Below are positions 4,577 through 6,237 of a stretch of 6,237 bases of DNA, one piece after another. Origin of the DNA: CAZDYP01 sp964509505 (GTDB lineage: Bacteria > Chloroflexota > Anaerolineae > JACRMK01). Location of the stretch: positions 1 through 6,237 of the forward strand of contig CAZDYP010000232.1 in the NCBI GenBank assembly GCA_964509505.1, given 5' to 3'. The number at the start of each line of letters is the position of its first letter. The stretch's first letter is position 1. The notes below the pieces were generated by a model that was not told where the DNA came from, did no database searches, and saw nothing but the letters and a program-made list of their open reading frames with translations. The position numbers and the translations under genes were made by a program.

Positions 4577-5908
4577 CTATCTTCGTAACTCGACCATTCG
4601 TTGATACATCGGGTACACACCTTGGATGTTACCCTGTTCATCTACCATTAGCCAATTCGAGTGTCCCCAATCGCCGGGGTAGCCGTCGAGCGCGAAGGGC
4701 ATGACAGCTAGCACGCGCGAATCGTTTTCCCACGGCGTCCAGCCGCTGGTCGCGTATTGCGAGAAGCGACGATTGCCGATGAATGCGAGCTCGAAATAAT
4801 CGGCGATTTGCGCGGCGCTGAGGTCGGCGTTGTGCGAGTCGAGCGATTTCAGCGTCGTCTCACGGTGCCGCCAACCCGTCTCGGTAATCATCACGGGCAG
4901 CTCGCGCCCACTGACCTCTTTGAGCTTGAACAATTCCCATGTGTATGCGTTGACGCCGCGATTGACGAGGCCGCTCGGCCATGGGGTGGTGCGCGCAGAC
5001 TTCGCGCCGTTGAGATAATCAAACTTCAACAGTTGTTGGTCGGGCGATGCGCGAAATGGGTCGAGCGGGTACGCGTGCGAGTTCCAGATTTGCACCTTGT
5101 CGAAAATCTTTGGATCGTATTTCACCATCTGATTGATAAAGGTGTCCGCATCCACGTAACGATAGCCATCTATAAATTTTTGTCCATTCGTGTGCGGCGC
5201 GTACAAATCTAATGCGGCATTGAGGATGACGACGTTCGGATCCGCTTCACGCAAACGCTTGCTCACATCGCCAAGAAAATGCGCGTACGCTGCGCCGTTG
5301 GGTTCGTTGCCCCATTCGTCACCACGATTCGGTTCGTTACCGACGATAATGTAGCGTGGCTTGGTGGGCCAGTTCAGGTTGTCGAGGAAATCGCGGTATT
5401 GCTCCGCGACGGTGAAGTAACCGCCGCCCTCGTTATCGCGGATAGGCGCAGACCACCAACGGTTGACGTCGTCGCGGAACGCCGTGAAGCGCACCATGGG
5501 CGTCAGTCGCAGCTCACGACAAAGGTCAAGGAAATACTGCCACTTCGGCACCTCGTCCAACTCGTCCAAGCGAATCAGCACAACTACATAGCCCCCCTCG
5601 CCCACAAGGTTGCGCGCATAGTGCAGATGCGATTTCCAGAGCGACTGGGGCCAATGGTATTTGTGGTCGTCAATGAGTAGGTGGATACCGAGTTTGGTGA
5701 TGAGTCGGCTGGTCGGAGCAGTCGGAATAGTCGGAATGGTCGGAATGGTCGGCAGCGCTATTTGCGGGGTCGGTTGGGCGATTGGACGTAGCGTTGGCGG
5801 CGGTGTGCGTGTGGTGGGAGTGGGCGCGGGGGTAGGCGTGGCGGTGGAAGCGCAGGAGGCGAGCAAAGGCAAAAGAAAGCAGAAAAAGAGAAAAAGTTTG
5901 CTAGTCAT
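4577..5908 (-). CDS. Secreted lipoprotein with GH-A-type glycosidase fold (putative)
   Basis: A 443-residue protein from ATG 5908. Residues 1-18 form a lipoprotein signal ending in LLAS with lipidation Cys19. Residues 20-67 are a Pro/Thr-rich linker with PTIPTIPTIP repeats. A globular domain follows from about 70. Within it VGNEPN (N191-E192) fits the Asn-Glu acid/base motif of clan GH-A (beta/alpha)8 glycosidases, NSHAYP (276-281) fits a conserved His-x-Tyr, and MITETGW (340-346, E343) fits the nucleophile Glu. I infer a retaining glycoside hydrolase or a related fold anchored outside the membrane. The substrate and exact GH family are not recognised. GTG 5932 is an alternative start adding eight residues, with a weak GGGA upstream; ATG 5908 gives the more typical signal peptide. 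The ATG lies in the loop of an inverted repeat. The gene stops 48 nt before the diguanylate cyclase gene. Confidence 0.85.
   Translation of the reverse strand: MTSKLFLFFCFLLPLLASCASTATPTPAPTPTTRTPPPTLRPIAQPTPQIALPTIPTIPTIPTAPTSRLITKLGIHLLIDDHKYHWPQSLWKSHLHYARNLVGEGGYVVVLIRLDELDEVPKWQYFLDLCRELRLTPMVRFTAFRDDVNRWWSAPIRDNEGGGYFTVAEQYRDFLDNLNWPTKPRYIIVGNEPNRGDEWGNEPNGAAYAHFLGDVSKRLREADPNVVILNAALDLYAPHTNGQKFIDGYRYVDADTFINQMVKYDPKIFDKVQIWNSHAYPLDPFRASPDQQLLKFDYLNGAKSARTTPWPSGLVNRGVNAYTWELFKLKEVSGRELPVMITETGWRHRETTLKSLDSHNADLSAAQIADYFELAFIGNRRFSQYATSGWTPWENDSRVLAVMPFALDGYPGDWGHSNWLMVDEQGNIQGVYPMYQRMVELRR
5712..5756. repeat. Tandem 9-bp repeats encoding the Pro/Thr linker
   Basis: Five consecutive 9-mers start with GTCGG: GTCGGAGCA, GTCGGAATA, GTCGGAATG twice, and GTCGGCAGC. 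On the minus strand they encode the (I/A)PT repeats of the lipoprotein linker. Copy number changes would keep the frame and alter only linker length. Confidence 0.8.
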
Positions 5909-5929
5909 GGCTAAGGATTCTAGCAAACT
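5895..5929 (-). promoter_or_regulatory. Inverted repeat enclosing the lipoprotein start codon
   Basis: AGTTTGCTAG (5895-5904) and CTAGCAAACT (5920-5929) are perfect 10-bp inverted copies separated by 15 nt. In the minus-strand mRNA the ATG at 5908-5906 falls in the loop and the stem covers the bases just around it. It could be a translation-controlling hairpin or a DNA operator. Confidence 0.5.
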
Positions 5930-5964
5930 CACCTGTAAATTCCCAATGGGCTGCGTTCGTCAAA

Positions 5965-5993
5965 ATTATATCCAAAGATAGATTGCCAAACTG
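5965..5993 (-). promoter_or_regulatory. Candidate promoter of the lipoprotein-diguanylate cyclase unit
   Basis: A perfect TATAAT (5970-5965, minus strand) lies upstream of the lipoprotein gene. The -35 region at 17 bp is CAGTTT (5993-5988), a poor match, so activation or another upstream element may be needed. The predicted start near 5958 gives a leader of about 50 nt to ATG 5908. Confidence 0.42.
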
Positions 5994-6067
5994 TCGGCAG
6001 GTTGCTATGCTAATGAGCAAGAGCGTAAGTTGGCGGTTTTTGGCAGTTTTGAATCCGGTTTTGGCAG
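5983..6067. other. Three TTTGGCA boxes between the divergent lipoprotein and pspA-like genes
   Basis: TTTTGGCAG occurs at 6038-6046 and again at 6059-6067, 21 bp apart (two helical turns). A reverse-strand GTTTGGCAA lies at 5991-5983, in the -35 region of the lipoprotein promoter candidate. The boxes may bind one regulator serving both genes. The motif is short and chance is possible. Apart from these boxes and the lipoprotein promoter and start hairpin, I see nothing else in 5933-6142. Confidence 0.3.
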
Positions 6068-6131
6068 TCGCATTGCGCTTTAATCTCGACATCAAAGCCA
6101 GTACATAACCAATGGCTAATCCTGAAATGAA

Positions 6132-6137
6132 GAGGTG
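6132..6137 (+). promoter_or_regulatory. Ribosome binding site of the pspA-like gene
   Basis: GAGGTG lies 5 nt before ATG 6143 and supports this start. Confidence 0.7.
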
Positions 6138-6142
6138 TGAAG

Positions 6143-6237
6143 ATGAGCTTCTGGTCACGGCTAGCGCTGTTTTTCAAAATCAAAACCCATGGGGCACTTG
6201 ACCGCATCGAAGACCCACATCAAGCGTTGGACTACGC
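6143..6237 (+). CDS. PspA/IM30 family protein (partial, 5' end only)
   Basis: Thirty-one complete codons are visible before the right edge. They read MSFWSRLALFFKIK, then ALDRIEDPHQALDY. This is the typical N-terminus of PspA/IM30 (Vipp1-like) proteins: an amphipathic membrane-binding helix followed by 'L.D..EDP...LD'. Such proteins are about 220-260 residues of coiled coil, assemble on the inner face of the membrane and counter envelope stress. The remainder of the gene is outside the window. The reading frame is too short for a tool to trust alone, but the start, ribosome binding site and motif agree. It is transcribed away from the lipoprotein gene. I see no convincing promoter for it. Confidence 0.85.
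   Translation, partial: MSFWSRLALFFKIKTHGALDRIEDPHQALDY

Noticed and set aside
5909..5932. GTG start at 5932 for the lipoprotein
   Set aside because: It adds an acidic eight-residue n-region unlike a lipoprotein signal, and only a weak GGGA lies upstream. Kept as an alternative, not the main call.
5901..6207. Minus-strand open frames in the gap upstream of the lipoprotein and across the pspA-like start
   Set aside because: No recognisable protein features, and they overlap the promoter region and the better-supported pspA-like start.

Overview
This 6.2 kb window is bacterial chromosomal DNA of moderately high GC. It has short intergenic gaps, several interspersed palindromic repeats and eight recognisable genes. 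The best guess for the host is Chloroflexota (Anaerolineae-like). This rests on a DUF4058 protein, a lipoprotein with a Pro/Thr-rich linker, a PspA-like N-terminus of the 'EDP..LDY' type and GTCATTGCGAG-type repeats. None of these is decisive, so the assignment is an inference.

Layout. Positions 1-821 (minus) hold the N-terminal 273 residues of a type I ABC exporter subunit; its nucleotide-binding domain lies beyond the left edge. Positions 822-1051 are intergenic and almost filled by a composite inverted-repeat element (832-997), followed by a candidate promoter and a good ribosome binding site. Positions 1052-1870 (plus) encode a DUF4058 protein. It converges on a minus-strand cluster that ends at 1888, with a hairpin over the junction.

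Positions 1888-3357 (minus) carry a split chromate-resistance ChrB system. Transcription would start at a near-consensus promoter (3391-3419), whose predicted start point sits inside a perfect 20-bp palindrome (3374-3393). The gene order is a ChrB N-terminal-domain protein, a first ChrB C-terminal-domain protein, then a second, diverged C-terminal-domain protein. No chrA chromate transporter is visible. The N-domain gene and the first C-domain gene are in the same frame. They are separated by one TAG, after which the frame stays open through a palindromic repeat, so the uninterrupted reading would be about the length of a normal full-length ChrB.

Positions 3590-5908 (minus) carry a probable two-gene unit. 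The first gene encodes a secreted lipoprotein with a GH-A-type glycosidase signature. It is followed after 48 nt by a response regulator-diguanylate cyclase with an intact GGEEF active site and RxxD inhibitory site. The pairing suggests a surface-polysaccharide or biofilm role under cyclic di-GMP, which is an inference. Positions 6143-6237 (plus) are the start of a PspA/IM30 membrane-stress gene, divergent from the lipoprotein and running off the right edge.

The most notable observations are the split and duplicated ChrB module with its operator-promoter, and three palindromic repeats inserted between genes. No RNA genes, CRISPR arrays or complete insertion sequences were seen.
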